From assembly GCF_001612555.1 (NCBI RefSeq), contig NZ_CP015110.1, forward strand, positions 124,001-188,000: a stretch of 64,000 nucleotides of DNA. Reading direction: 5' to 3'. The DNA is from Acinetobacter sp. TGL-Y2 (GTDB lineage Bacteria > Pseudomonadota > Gammaproteobacteria > Pseudomonadales > Moraxellaceae). Position numbers and translations under genes: made by a program. Shown one piece after another: positions 49,832-63,449 of this stretch. How positions within the stretch are numbered: position 1 is the stretch's first letter; each line of letters begins with the position of its first letter. The notes below the pieces were generated by a model. It ran no database searches, had not been told where the DNA came from, and saw only the letters and a program-made list of their open reading frames with translations.

Positions 49832-49861
49832 AAAAGCCGAGTCTCATGACTCGGTTTTTTA
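49832..49861 (+). terminator. Terminator of the TonB receptor gene
   Basis: A 7-bp stem CCGAGTC-TCAT-GACTCGG is followed by T6, with A-rich sequence before it, so it may also serve the convergent MpaB-like gene. Confidence 0.88.
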
Positions 49862-49887
49862 TGGTCGCGTATAAGCGTTTTCAATCA

Positions 49888-51093
49888 TCAATGCATGCTC
49901 GCCAATCGCTTACCTGCATTTTGATACAGCTTAAGCGCATTTTCCTGCTGTTTGCGACCATGCACTTGTAAGTAGGCATCAAGTTTTGGAATTTGTTTGG
50001 CGCTATTATAGATGACTGTGTTTTTCGCCAATAGATAAAGTGGATACCAAGCCACCATGCGCGGTTTAAGCCCTAAATTCTTCATTTTCTTTGGACCCAA
50101 AAACATTTGAGTCACATCTAGATGATTGCGATAGGCTTTTTTCTGGAAAAATTCATTGAAATATTTGTATTCACGTTCAAATGGTTCTTTAGATAAACTC
50201 ACTGCTAATTTTCGGCTACTTTCGTCCACTTTTGGATGTGCATAGTTCATCCATTGCAGTAATTTCCAACCCTCAGATTCTTTATCGATCAGCCATTTTT
50301 CATCAACACCCATCAGCCAACCTGTATATTTCCAAAAATGCATCATCGCATCAACTTCATCTTTGTTCGGAAAAATGCCCAATCCGCGAATGCCTAACAG
50401 TAACACCCCACTAAAAGCCACATTGGTCAGCGCTTGGTCAAACTGATTGATCGGAATGCCCCACATATCATTGTCCCAATCCTTAGACTTGGCCAATTGA
50501 AAACGGACCAATGCATGAATGAAACGCACATAAATGGTTGAAGTGAATCCTGTATTAAACCGATCAAAGCTATGTTCTTGATTTACATCGAGCCACCATT
50601 TATGGGTTTCAGCCATTCGTTTACCCGCATATTTGCTGAGCGCACCCGTTAAAATGAGGGGTTGATTGAAACCTGGATATTGATATCCCGTCATTAAAGC
50701 CACATCACGCAGGACAAAAGTACTGTTGGTGCCGAGGCGATGTGTAAATTGAATCGACGTTTTAATTTTTGATGCATCGAACCAGGCAGGTGGTGTTTCG
50801 ACCTGCTTAAAAAAAATAGACAGTTCAGGAATCTCAAGCGGAAGTTGATCCAAGCCTTGATAAAGTGCCGTTTCGAAATACTTACGGTGAAGCCTTGGAT
50901 TAAGCATTACCCAAGCCATGACTGTGTCCATGGCTTCATCGCCCGTGTACATACTTTGATTTAAAGCCAAGTAGTCGTCATAACTGGGAATAAAATTTTG
51001 ATCAGTGACTTTATGGAGCAGTTTGGAAAGTAGATCGCTGTTTTGCATTTTCTCGAATGAAGCCAGACGTTTTGGTGTTTTTAGATTTGACAT
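49888..51093 (-). CDS. Oxygenase MpaB-family protein (DUF2236)
   Basis: This protein of about 401 aa has the DUF2236/MpaB pattern related to heme-containing latex-clearing proteins: a DEAMDTVMAW segment near residue 50, FTHRLGTNSTFVLRDVALMTG near 125, and a central His-containing RFIHALVRFQLAK near 190. Family members are oxygenases of hydrophobic compounds; the substrate is unknown. The frame opens at 51150, but Met at 51093 avoids an unlikely N-terminus. It is divergent from a TetR-family regulator. Confidence 0.82.
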   Translation of the reverse strand: MSNLKTPKRLASFEKMQNSDLLSKLLHKVTDQNFIPSYDDYLALNQSMYTGDEAMDTVMAWVMLNPRLHRKYFETALYQGLDQLPLEIPELSIFFKQVETPPAWFDASKIKTSIQFTHRLGTNSTFVLRDVALMTGYQYPGFNQPLILTGALSKYAGKRMAETHKWWLDVNQEHSFDRFNTGFTSTIYVRFIHALVRFQLAKSKDWDNDMWGIPINQFDQALTNVAFSGVLLLGIRGLGIFPNKDEVDAMMHFWKYTGWLMGVDEKWLIDKESEGWKLLQWMNYAHPKVDESSRKLAVSLSKEPFEREYKYFNEFFQKKAYRNHLDVTQMFLGPKKMKNLGLKPRMVAWYPLYLLAKNTVIYNSAKQIPKLDAYLQVHGRKQQENALKLYQNAGKRLASMH

Positions 51094-51190
51094 GTGAGAG
51101 TCAACCTGATTATTGTTTAACCAAAGCTTAATATGAATATTTATTCGCATTCAATTCGCATTTTAAGCTGAGCGAATCATTGAGCCCAAA

Positions 51191-51793
51191 ATGAGAAAAA
51201 GACCCCAACAACAACGAGCGAAAAACGTGGTCGATAGTATTTTGCAGGCGACACAATTGTGTGTCGCTGAATACGGCCTAATGCAAGTGACGACCCCTAA
51301 AATTGCAGAGAAGTCTGGGGTCAGTGTCGGCTCAATTTATCAATACTTTGAAAATAAAGATCAGATCATATTGGAACTACTGCGCCGTAAAAGTGAAAAC
51401 TTAGGCATGGCACTCAAACAGCTTTCAATGTCAAAGGATCAAGTTGAATTAAAAATATTGATCGATACCAGTTTGCAATTTGGTTTTGATGTCATGCGTG
51501 AAGACAATGGCTTCTTTATCGAAGTCCTTAAACATTGGCATGGCTACAATAATTCTGAAGCCGCTCAAATTTTGGAAAAACATTTTTTGGAAGTGGGTTT
51601 ATATGTATTTAACAGCTTTTATCCGCATTGGAGCTTTGAGACGCTTAAACATAAATCGTTTGTGATCATTAACAGTACCTTGTTCACTATGATGCGTTAT
51701 GTGAGCAATAATGATTTTCTTATTTCAGAACAACAGCTTAAGTTGGAATTAAGCAGCATGATCTTGGCTTATTTGGAAAAACAAAATAAATAG
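51191..51793 (+). CDS. TetR-family transcriptional regulator
   Basis: This 200-aa regulator has an N-terminal TetR helix-turn-helix (AEYGLMQVTTPKIAEKSGVSVGSIYQYFENKDQIILELL, residues 27-65). The all-helical C-terminal ligand domain is of unknown specificity. It probably represses the divergent MpaB-family gene, the usual arrangement. The two starts are only about 100 bases apart. Confidence 0.9.
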   Translation: MRKRPQQQRAKNVVDSILQATQLCVAEYGLMQVTTPKIAEKSGVSVGSIYQYFENKDQIILELLRRKSENLGMALKQLSMSKDQVELKILIDTSLQFGFDVMREDNGFFIEVLKHWHGYNNSEAAQILEKHFLEVGLYVFNSFYPHWSFETLKHKSFVIINSTLFTMMRYVSNNDFLISEQQLKLELSSMILAYLEKQNK

Positions 51794-51891
51794 TCAACAT
51801 AATTTAAAATATTAAGATGATATAAAACAAAAACTTATTGTTAATATCGATTACTTAACACCCATATAGAAAATCTTTTTTGAAAACAGGG

Positions 51892-51919
51892 TTGCAAGAC
51901 ATCTGAAATCCTGTAGAAT
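51892..51919 (+). promoter_or_regulatory. rRNA operon promoter
   Basis: TTGCAA and TAGAAT are separated by 16 bases, with a G-rich stretch (CAGGG) just upstream and A/T-rich DNA further up. It lies about 340 bases before the 16S gene, consistent with a P1-type rRNA promoter. Confidence 0.65.
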
Positions 51920-52262
51920 GCACATCCATTGGCGGTGATGTTGATTAAAACTTGTTGATAAACAATAGCTTAGTCCAAGTGGTTAAATTTAAGTTTATTG
52001 AACGAGTTAAAAAATAATTAGCAAAACCTGTTGACTATTCTTCGAAAGAGAGTAGTATAGCCGACCTAGCTTGCTGGTGACGAACCAACAAGAAGATCAT
52101 TAAGAGATTATGAAGAACAACTTGTGTGGATTTTTACTGATTGATCGATCGAAATTATTTTCATTGATTTACTGGTAGAAATTACTCGAAGTTTATTTGA
52201 GAAATATTTGTCAGAAGATTGATGAGCCAAGATTGGTACCCTTTAAGGTACTAAGCAATATT
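51920..52262 (+). other. 16S leader region with RNase III half-stem
   Basis: This leader has no coding gene. Its 52110-52136 segment is complementary to 53821-53847 beyond the 16S 3' end, with about 23 paired bases, one bulge and one G-U pair. They form the long processing stem that RNase III cuts to free the 16S precursor. I could not identify a boxA antitermination site with confidence. Confidence 0.75.
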
Positions 52263-53800
<1,538 letters not shown>

Positions 53801-53861
53801 ACGAAAGATTGACGATCGGTAAGAATCCACAACAAGTTGTTCTTCATGAAGATGTATCTGA

Positions 53862-53938
<77 letters not shown>

Positions 53939-54011
53939 ATCTAACGAACGAAGATGAAGCAATTCATCGGAGTGAAGGATAAGAAGATATATCGAATCTA
54001 TATGATAAGCT

Positions 54012-54087
54012 GGGGACTTAGCTTAGTTGGTAGAGCGCCTGCTTTGCACGCAGGAGGTCAACGGTTCGACTCCGTTAGTCTCCACCA
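54012..54087 (+). tRNA. tRNA-Ala (UGC)
   Basis: This 76-nt cloverleaf has acceptor GGGGACT paired with AGTCTCC, anticodon TGC in CTTTGCACG, T loop GTTCGACTC and an encoded CCA. It is the second spacer tRNA, 73 bases after tRNA-Ile. Confidence 0.97.
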
Positions 54088-54566
54088 AATTTCAAGACAA
54101 GAAAAGCATGCTTTTCCTTGAAATTTAAAGCAAGAAGCTATGCTTCGCGCAGGCTTTAATCAAACGAAGCGATGTTCGAATGCAAAACAAGCAAACAGCT
54201 AGATAGCTTATAGAGATTAACAAGTACAAGCATTAAGATATGCGGACTTGGTAATCTCTGTGATTTATCACAGTTTCTAGACCTGACGAAGGCTAGAGCA
54301 ATCATTAACAGAATATATTTGAGTTGAAATAAATTGTTTAAGGCTCAGAACTAAATTGACATTGAATTGTTACACGCAAGTGAAACGATTGAATGAAAGT
54401 GAAGTGATGAGAAACTAGCGATTAACTGAATCAAGCGTTTTGGTATATGAATTAGATTGAAGCTATATAGTGTTTAAATACACGAAACAACGAACTGTAT
54501 GAAGTAACGTAAGTGACTTCTGTCCTAGTACTGCTTGTAAAGTACTACGACTGTTTGGGGTTGTAT
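54088..54566 (+). other. Spacer between tRNA-Ala and 23S rRNA
   Basis: This 479-base transcribed spacer has no coding gene and no further tRNA. Its last part (54550-54573) pairs with 57453-57477 beyond the 23S gene to form the 23S processing stem. Confidence 0.8.
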
Positions 54567-57461
<2,895 letters not shown>

Positions 57462-57625
57462 ACAACACCCAAACAGTTGGTGTTGTTGATCTAATTGATA
57501 CAAAAACCTTGATTTAGTAATCGCAAGTACCTAAACTGCAACTCAAATATTATTCTGTTAATAACTCTTTTGGTAGAACGCCTTGGCATCTAAATAAGAC
57601 CAATGCAAGTATCCATAAACAGTTG

Positions 57626-57740
57626 TGCTGGCGACAATAGCAAGAGTGAACCACCTGATCCCTTCCCGAACTCAGAAGTGAAACCTCTTCGCGCTGATGG
57701 TAGTGTGGGGTTACCCATGTGAGAGTAAGTCATCGCCAGC
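57626..57740 (+). rRNA. rrf: 5S ribosomal RNA
   Basis: This RNA of about 115 nt has paired ends GCTGGCGA and TCGCCAGC and the internal motifs CCCGAACTCAGAAGTGAAAC and TGTGGGG. It lies 165 bases after 23S. The exact 5' base is uncertain by one or two positions. Confidence 0.95.
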
Positions 57741-57752
57741 TCATTAATTCCT

Positions 57753-57793
57753 AAAACACCCCCTTCATCTTAATGATGAAGGGGGTGTTTTTT
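57753..57793 (+). terminator. Terminator of the rRNA operon
   Basis: A strong 17-bp stem (AAAACACCCCCTTCATC with its complement) with a TTAAT loop is followed by a T tail, 13 bases after the 5S gene. Confidence 0.95.
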
Positions 57794-57934
57794 ATTGGGA
57801 TTTTAAAATATGAGGATGAAAATGTTTGTCGATATCATTCTTTCTAGTCATAAAATAGTCTAATTCAAGCAATTCTTTAAACATTAAGTTTTCAATTTGT
57901 AATAATAGTAATCTAAACTATAAAAGCTGTACTA

Positions 57935-58787
57935 GGGTCTGTCCTCATTTGGATTTACACCAAATGAATGAGCAAGCCAAAAATAACATTGATTTGTAAT
58001 TACGAGCTAACTTTTCAAAACGAGTGGCAATACCCCGGAAATGTTTTAAGCGAGCAAACGCATTTTCAACGAGATGTCTTAATCCATAAAGATAATGATC
58101 AAATTCAACGTTTACTTTCTTACTATTAGATTTTCTTGGAATGATCGGAATCATATGATGATTTCGAGCAACTTCCCGGATATTCTCTGAATCATAGCCT
58201 TTGTCTGCAATCAAATACTCTGCTTCACCCACCAATTCAATTAATTGGCTTGCAACTTGACTGTCGTGGACTTCACCGCCAGTGATTTCAAAATCAATCG
58301 GATATCCACTCGCATCGACGGCAAGGTGAATTTTTGTAGTCGCTCCACCTCTTGATTTTCCAATTGCTCTCTCTTCACCATGCCGAGCTCCACTTGCATG
58401 CTGATGCGCGCGGATATAGCTTCCGTCAATGAATACCCATTCTTTATCCAATACGCCTCGTAATTTAAAAACAAATTCTCCCAGAGCCCTTTGTTCGCCC
58501 AACGATTAAACCGGTTGTAAGCCGTTTGCCATGGGCAAAGATCTTTAGGAACATCACGCCAAGGAGCACCAGTGCGAAGCTTCCATAGGATGGCTTCCAT
58601 AATATTCTTACTATTACGTGAACGATAACAGCCATAAAATTGCATAGTTTGTTGGATTTGATTCCAAATTTCGTCTGTGATGACTCTACGTGACATGATC
58701 TGAAGCTTAATTCTAGACAACGAGTTAAGCTATTTTAATAGAATGAAACTGATGAGTGAAATATATACTTCAAATGAGGACACGCCC
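57935..58787 (-). mobile_element. IS5-family element, IS427-like group, 853 bp
   Basis: The ends are imperfect inverted repeats: GGGTCTGTCCTCATTTG on the left and the complement of CAAATGAGGACACGCCC on the right, with two mismatches. The dinucleotide TA flanks each end (57933-57934 and 58788-58789), as expected for IS427-type insertion. The transposase is split over two frames. The element sits about 140 bases behind the rRNA operon terminator. Confidence 0.88.
57945..58696 (-). CDS. IS427-type transposase made by -1 frameshifting
   Basis: The first frame (from ATG 58696) gives the N-terminal domain (RRVITDEIWNQIQQ, LRTGAPWRDVPKDLCPWQTAYNRF). The second frame (to 57945) gives the DDE core with Asp in WVFIDGSYIRAHQH, Asp in LIADKGYDSENI and Glu in LVENAFARLKHFRGIATR. 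The frames differ by -1. A canonical slippery heptamer TTTAAAT lies at 58469-58463, exactly where the family needs the shift, after WENLFL. The joined product is about 250 aa. All catalytic acids are present. Confidence 0.88.
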
Positions 58788-58817
58788 TAATCTTTAAATT
58801 GATAATTTGGATTAGGA

Positions 58818-59405
58818 ATGAACGATAACTTTGAAAATATCGATTTAGATGAAGTGTTTTTAAGCTTTTGGGCTAGTCAGGATGGTTTGACTAGAGAAGA
58901 GTATCTAATTAGAAAGACTGAAAGAGAAATTATTCAATATGAAGCATCTAAGGTCATGAATTTTTCACCTAATAAATGGCCTAAACTATATTTTAATTGG
59001 GATTTGAGACAAAAAAATCAAAGATTATCTTTCGATAACGTTAATAGCTTGGAGGATCTTAATCATTATTATCCTGAAGGGTTTTTAGCATTTAAAGCAG
59101 AATTGAAAGAAGTAGATAGTTATCTGAATTCGTATAGTAAAAGAACATTAGAGGATTTATGGAAGGTGGGTTATCCAGATAAATTGGCACAAATTATCAT
59201 ATATCTAAGCAATAAAAATAACAGTATTTCACCACCTGTAATTATGATGAATGAAGCAGGAATAACTTTAAAAGGAGGAAATCATCGATATACAGCTGCA
59301 AAATTTTCATCCCAAAAATATGTCACTATGTACACAACGCAAAACTATAAATCAGAATTGAATAAATTACTAAAAACTATTGAATGGCTTAGTATAAAAT
59401 TATAG
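58818..59405 (+). CDS. Hypothetical protein with ParB/sulfiredoxin-like motif
   Basis: This 195-aa cytoplasmic protein has a Glu/Asp-rich N-terminus. A C-terminal segment reads PPVIMMNEAGITLKGGNHRYTAAKF (about residues 139-163), resembling the GxHR box of ParB-like nuclease/CTPase folds. No membrane or export signal is seen. It is very AT-rich compared with the core genes and lies between an IS element and an ankyrin gene. Function is unknown; it may be part of an acquired module. Confidence 0.6.
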   Translation: MNDNFENIDLDEVFLSFWASQDGLTREEYLIRKTEREIIQYEASKVMNFSPNKWPKLYFNWDLRQKNQRLSFDNVNSLEDLNHYYPEGFLAFKAELKEVDSYLNSYSKRTLEDLWKVGYPDKLAQIIIYLSNKNNSISPPVIMMNEAGITLKGGNHRYTAAKFSSQKYVTMYTTQNYKSELNKLLKTIEWLSIKL

Positions 59406-59437
59406 TTAATTGAAAATTTTATAAAGGAATACTGAAA

Positions 59438-59749
59438 TTGAAACTCAACTCATTCTCCCCGATCCCTGAAGATGATGAAGAACTACATCTTCCTGAGCTG
59501 GTGTATTGGGCTTCTCTCGGTGAAGTCGAAGAAGTCGAAAAAGTCCTTGAGCAGGGGATTGATGTAAACCAAACCGATGACGAAGGTTATAGCGCATTGC
59601 AAGCTGCTGCTGAAAACGACCATCTAGATGTCGTTAAATTATTGGTGGCTAATGGTGCAAATGTTCAGTACAAAACTGAATATACTGCATTACAACTTGC
59701 TGAAATGGCAGGAAATTGTGAAGTTGTAGATTATCTAAAACAATGCTAA
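59438..59749 (+). CDS. Small ankyrin-repeat protein
   Basis: This 103-aa protein is made almost wholly of ankyrin repeats: LVYWASLGEVEEVEKVLEQG, GYSALQAAAENDHLDVVKLL and TALQLAEMAGNCEVVDYL. The only start in frame is TTG at 59438, with AAGGA about 10 bases upstream. Such proteins mediate protein binding, and small bacterial ones are often immunity or antitoxin-like. A terminator follows. It starts 33 bases after the ParB-like gene, so the two may be co-transcribed. Confidence 0.75.
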   Translation: MKLNSFSPIPEDDEELHLPELVYWASLGEVEEVEKVLEQGIDVNQTDDEGYSALQAAAENDHLDVVKLLVANGANVQYKTEYTALQLAEMAGNCEVVDYLKQC

Positions 59750-59787
59750 TCCATTCAATATATTTCTAAATGATCAAATTTTAAATA

Positions 59788-59820
59788 AAGAAAAGCCCAT
59801 CATCCTGATGGGCTTTTCTT
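59788..59820 (+). terminator. Terminator behind the ankyrin gene
   Basis: A 15-bp stem AAGAAAAGCCCATCA with its complement TGATGGGCTTTTCTT surrounds a TCC loop. It is symmetric and may act in both directions. Confidence 0.85.
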
Positions 59821-60000
59821 CGTATGGGTTGTCTAGATTTGACTCCTGTCGAATCTCACGTCCTGATGCTCAAACTGATTATTGTTGTTTTTTGTTTGGG
59901 AAACGTCCTGCTTCCTGATAACTAAAGATTATCCAAATTCATCAAACATGAATAGCGGACAAGAGAGGCTTTTGATGTAAGCATTGGCGTACAAAATTCG

Positions 60001-60543
60001 CTAAGTACTTAATTCTTCAACAATGGCCTGATTAAATGCTGAAATATCATCTGGATTACGTGAGGTAATCAGTGGCCAACCGCCTGTATTACAGCGATGT
60101 ACTTCTTCATCGACCCATTTCCCGCCTGCATTTTGCAAATCGAGCTTTATACTGTGATATGAGGTGAGATTTTTATCTTTAATTCGCTCAGCATTAATCA
60201 ACACCCAAGGGGCATGACAAATTGCTGCAATCGGCTTTTGGTTGTCGGTGAAATATTGAATAATTTTAAGGGCATCTTCGTTGATCCGAAGCGTGTCGGC
60301 ATTCACTGTTCCACCTGGAATCACCAAAATATCATAATCCTCATAGGACACTTGAGACAGGGTAGTGTTTGGCGTATAGCGGGTCGCAGGGTCTTTATCG
60401 GCTTTTACAGTTTGAACGTCATCTGAGGTTTCTGCCGCATGAATTACTTCTATTCCTTTGGACTGAAGGTAGGTAAGCGGTTTAATCAGTTCATCTTGTT
60501 CAATACCTTGATTTGACGTAATAAATAATGCTTTTTTGGACAT
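60001..60543 (-). CDS. DJ-1/PfpI-family protein
   Basis: This 180-aa protein of the type 1 glutamine-amidotransferase-like fold has the nucleophile Cys in AAICHAPWVL (near residue 103) and a Glu near the N-terminus (GIEQDEL). It resembles the YhbO/YraA/PfpI group, associated with stress and possible deglycase or protease activity, which is disputed. The Met at 60543 follows AGGTGATAAAC; the frame opens at 60552. Confidence 0.88.
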   Translation of the reverse strand: MSKKALFITSNQGIEQDELIKPLTYLQSKGIEVIHAAETSDDVQTVKADKDPATRYTPNTTLSQVSYEDYDILVIPGGTVNADTLRINEDALKIIQYFTDNQKPIAAICHAPWVLINAERIKDKNLTSYHSIKLDLQNAGGKWVDEEVHRCNTGGWPLITSRNPDDISAFNQAIVEELST

Positions 60544-60858
60544 GTTTATCACCTAAGTATTTAATAAAGGACTAGGCTTTAACTTAACAACTTAATCCGC
60601 TTTGCTATGTAGCCTTTTCGATGTGGTTTGTTTAAAAGCCTGTGAATACTCAAAATTTTTTGTTGCAACAAAGTTCGAGATTCTGCATTTTTCAAACGCC
60701 AAATTCACATTTGTGCGCCCTTGTCATGCATTAAAAAAACGGCCTCAATATAAAAATTCCATCTATATTTTTAAAATAATTTGAGTTTAAGGTTGAGTTG
60801 AACCGAATTTAAAAGTCGTATACTTGAGCCATCATTAAAAAAATGTTTATCTACTACC

Positions 60859-62061
60859 ATGTCTGAAACTCATATTGCGTATGGAACTCGTCCTTTCTAT
60901 GCAATTTTATTGTGTTTATTTTTAGCAGGTTTCGCTGTCTTTTCATCTTTGTACTGTGTACAACCGATGATGCCAATGTTTGCACAGTTTTTTCAGGTCA
61001 GCCCTACACATAGTAGCTTTCCCTTGTCTTTTTCAACCATTGCTCTGGCGGTTGGGTTGCTCTTTGCAGGCTTAATTTCGGATCGTTATGGTCGTAAACA
61101 GATTATGGTGATTTCGCTATTTTCGACGGCTATTTTGTTGATTTTAAGCTCGAGATTTCCACTCTGGGAAGTCTTTTTATTATCGAGAGTATTCATCGGC
61201 TTGGCCATTAGTGGGGTGGCATCCGTTGCCATGACCTATATTGGTGAAGAGGTAGCAGCCCAAGACGTCGGCTTTGCAATGGGGTTGTATATTTCTGGTA
61301 CAGCCATTGGCGGGATGAGTGGTAGACTCATTGCTGGAGTATTGATTGATGTGATTCCATGGCAAACCGCTATGCTGATGATTGGTGTATTGAATCTCAC
61401 CATTGCGGTGATTTTCTATCTGACCTTACCCAACTCAAAGCACTTTAAAGCTTATCCCATCCGCTTAGATCGCTTTATACAGTCCTTCGTTAAGAACTTT
61501 CAAGACCTCAAACTTCGATTACTGTTTGCCCAAGGATTTATCTTGATGGGCTGTTTTGTCACCGTGTTTAACTATATGAGTTATTACTTGTCAGAAGCAC
61601 CTTTTGCGCTATCGCAAGCCTAGATTGGTCTGATTTCGATTGCGTATCTGTCTGGGATCTATAGCTCTCCGCGAGCGGCTTCGTGGAGTAATCGATTTGG
61701 TCGCGGTCGTGTCTTGGTGGCTATGCTCTGCATGATGATGTTCGGTTTATGGCTGATGTTGATTCCATCTTTGGTCGTGGTCCTCATCGGACTTCTCATT
61801 TTTACATTCTCTTTTTTTGCAGCGCATTCCACTTCAAGCAGTTGGGTGTCAGTACAATCTTTACAATATCGAGCGGTGGGTTCAGCCTTATATTTATTTT
61901 GCTATTACTTAGGATCAAGCGTGCTGGGAAGTGGCAGTGGACTGATTTGGGAAGCCTTTGGGTGGGTGGGTCTGACGCTCAGTATCAGTTTGATTTTACT
62001 TTTGGGTATTGGTATTGCAGTGAAGCTGAGTCGTATGCCAAACGATTTAGAGAACTCATGA
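60859..62061 (+). pseudogene. MFS transporter gene interrupted by an in-frame TAG
   Basis: Codons 1-254 encode the first two-thirds of a 12-helix major facilitator transporter (motif DRYGRKQI near residue 76). Codon 255 is TAG (61621-61623). The same frame then runs on for 145 codons with clear MFS helices to a normal TAA at 62061. No indel is needed, so a single substitution probably inactivated the gene. It resembles YnfM-type transporters. The truncated product would lack about four helices. Confidence 0.87.
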
Positions 62062-62078
62062 ATCAATTGAATTTTAAA

Positions 62079-63104
62079 TTAATTTAACTGCTGTTGAATA
62101 AAAGCAATACTGCTTTTTTGAAGCTGATCAAGTGCTTCTTTTTCTACAGGGTAATGCCCACCTTTAGGTAGTATAACAGTTTGATGCGGTACGCTCAGAT
62201 GTTTCATGACCTCTTGACTGAGTGTCAGGGGTGTCCAGTGGTCTTCAGCAGGCTGTGTCAAAAGTACTGGACACTGCACAAATGAAGACACGTGATAGGG
62301 CGGTCTATAATTCATATAGCTGTTTAAAAACTGAATCGACATGGTGTTGCCCGCCGATGTTTTATCACGCAGCATAATCTTCAGGGCTTTCGGATCATTG
62401 GTGAGTTTTGACATTTTAGATACCCATGCCATAGGCAGTGCAATTTTGCCAAAAGGGGTTTTCGCAGTGATGTTCATGCCGGGCAATAACATAGGGCTTA
62501 AGGGGCTAAAACGCATTGTGCCTTTTTTCACGTCCAAATCTTGTTGGTCTAAAAAGGTCATGCCAATGATGCCTTTAACGTGTTTGTTTTGCATCGCAAC
62601 GTGAAGTGTCAGCATACCACCCGCAGACAAACCATAGAGAAAAATTGGACGATCATCTTTTAGAGCTTCACTGTCAATAAAATCACTCACCAGTGTGATC
62701 CAGTCTTCATAACGAATGTTACTTTTTGACGTATAGGTTGTCAGTCCATAGCCGGGTAAGTCGAGAGCCATAGTTTCATAACCTGCTTGTGCCAAAGGAT
62801 GACCCAATACCAAACTCATTTGCCGACCATTGGTGCCCACACCATGCAATAAAATCACTTTTGCGTTCGCATTTGGGCGAGGATAATGGTCTATGTGAAC
62901 CCGATGCTGTTGCCACGTCCAAAAGTATTCTTGCGGGAGTTCGTTTGATGAAAGTTGATACTCAGGTGGAAATTGTTTTTGTAGTTGTTTCCATGCCTCT
63001 TGCTCAGCATAGTTTTTTTCTTGGGACACGTTTGCCCAAGCCAATGAATTCACCAAGATTGAAAATGAAAGAAAACATACAGACATAAAGAATGTTTTGA
63101 GCAT
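62079..63104 (-). CDS. Secreted alpha/beta hydrolase
   Basis: This 341-aa protein has an N-terminal signal peptide (FFMSVCFLSFSILVNSLAWA). The hydrolase core has LHGVGTNGRQ near residue 87, nucleophile elbow YGLSAGGM near 160, acid in QPAEDHWTP near 285, and His in PKGGHYPVE near 315. It probably acts in the periplasm or outside the cell as an esterase or lipase; the substrate is unknown. The ATG follows an AGGAGC ribosome site. Confidence 0.87.
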   Translation of the reverse strand: MLKTFFMSVCFLSFSILVNSLAWANVSQEKNYAEQEAWKQLQKQFPPEYQLSSNELPQEYFWTWQQHRVHIDHYPRPNANAKVILLHGVGTNGRQMSLVLGHPLAQAGYETMALDLPGYGLTTYTSKSNIRYEDWITLVSDFIDSEALKDDRPIFLYGLSAGGMLTLHVAMQNKHVKGIIGMTFLDQQDLDVKKGTMRFSPLSPMLLPGMNITAKTPFGKIALPMAWVSKMSKLTNDPKALKIMLRDKTSAGNTMSIQFLNSYMNYRPPYHVSSFVQCPVLLTQPAEDHWTPLTLSQEVMKHLSVPHQTVILPKGGHYPVEKEALDQLQKSSIAFIQQQLN

Positions 63105-63449
63105 GATGCATTGCTCCTATTATTTTTACTCAGATTAATTATTAGCTTGCTTGAGATATATTACTCTAATGACAGTCAGGTTTATATTTAAGTCAATTTA
63201 TGTTTAAAACAGATGTGAAGCATTGATTTTATACAGCTATTTAAAATCTTCCATTTGTCGGATATTGTCAAATAATTAGCTTGGATCTCATTTGAATTTC
63301 GTTCATTTTGCGCTGCAAAATAGTGATCTGCTCAATCTTTATGTTAGATTGTTTTTTAATCAAGCATCCTCACAGCTATTCATGTTAAAATGATCGGCTT
63401 TCATTTAGATCTCTCCCGATCGCCAACTGCCAATCGAGATATATACACC
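63105..63449. other. Intergenic region between divergent genes
   Basis: This 345-base AT-rich stretch contains no convincing frame, tRNA or terminator. It should hold the promoters of the secreted hydrolase and of the YgiQ-type gene, but I cannot assign clear -35 and -10 boxes. Confidence 0.5.

Noticed and set aside
57945..58720. Broken transposase pseudogene
   Set aside because: The two frames join at a canonical slippery heptamer in the right frame and all catalytic acids remain, so programmed frameshifting is a better explanation than a mutation.
61621..61623. Stop-codon recoding (for example pyrrolysine) at TAG
   Set aside because: No recoding machinery or downstream recoding element is visible, and another gene in the window carries an isolated TAA; nonsense mutation or sequence error is simpler.
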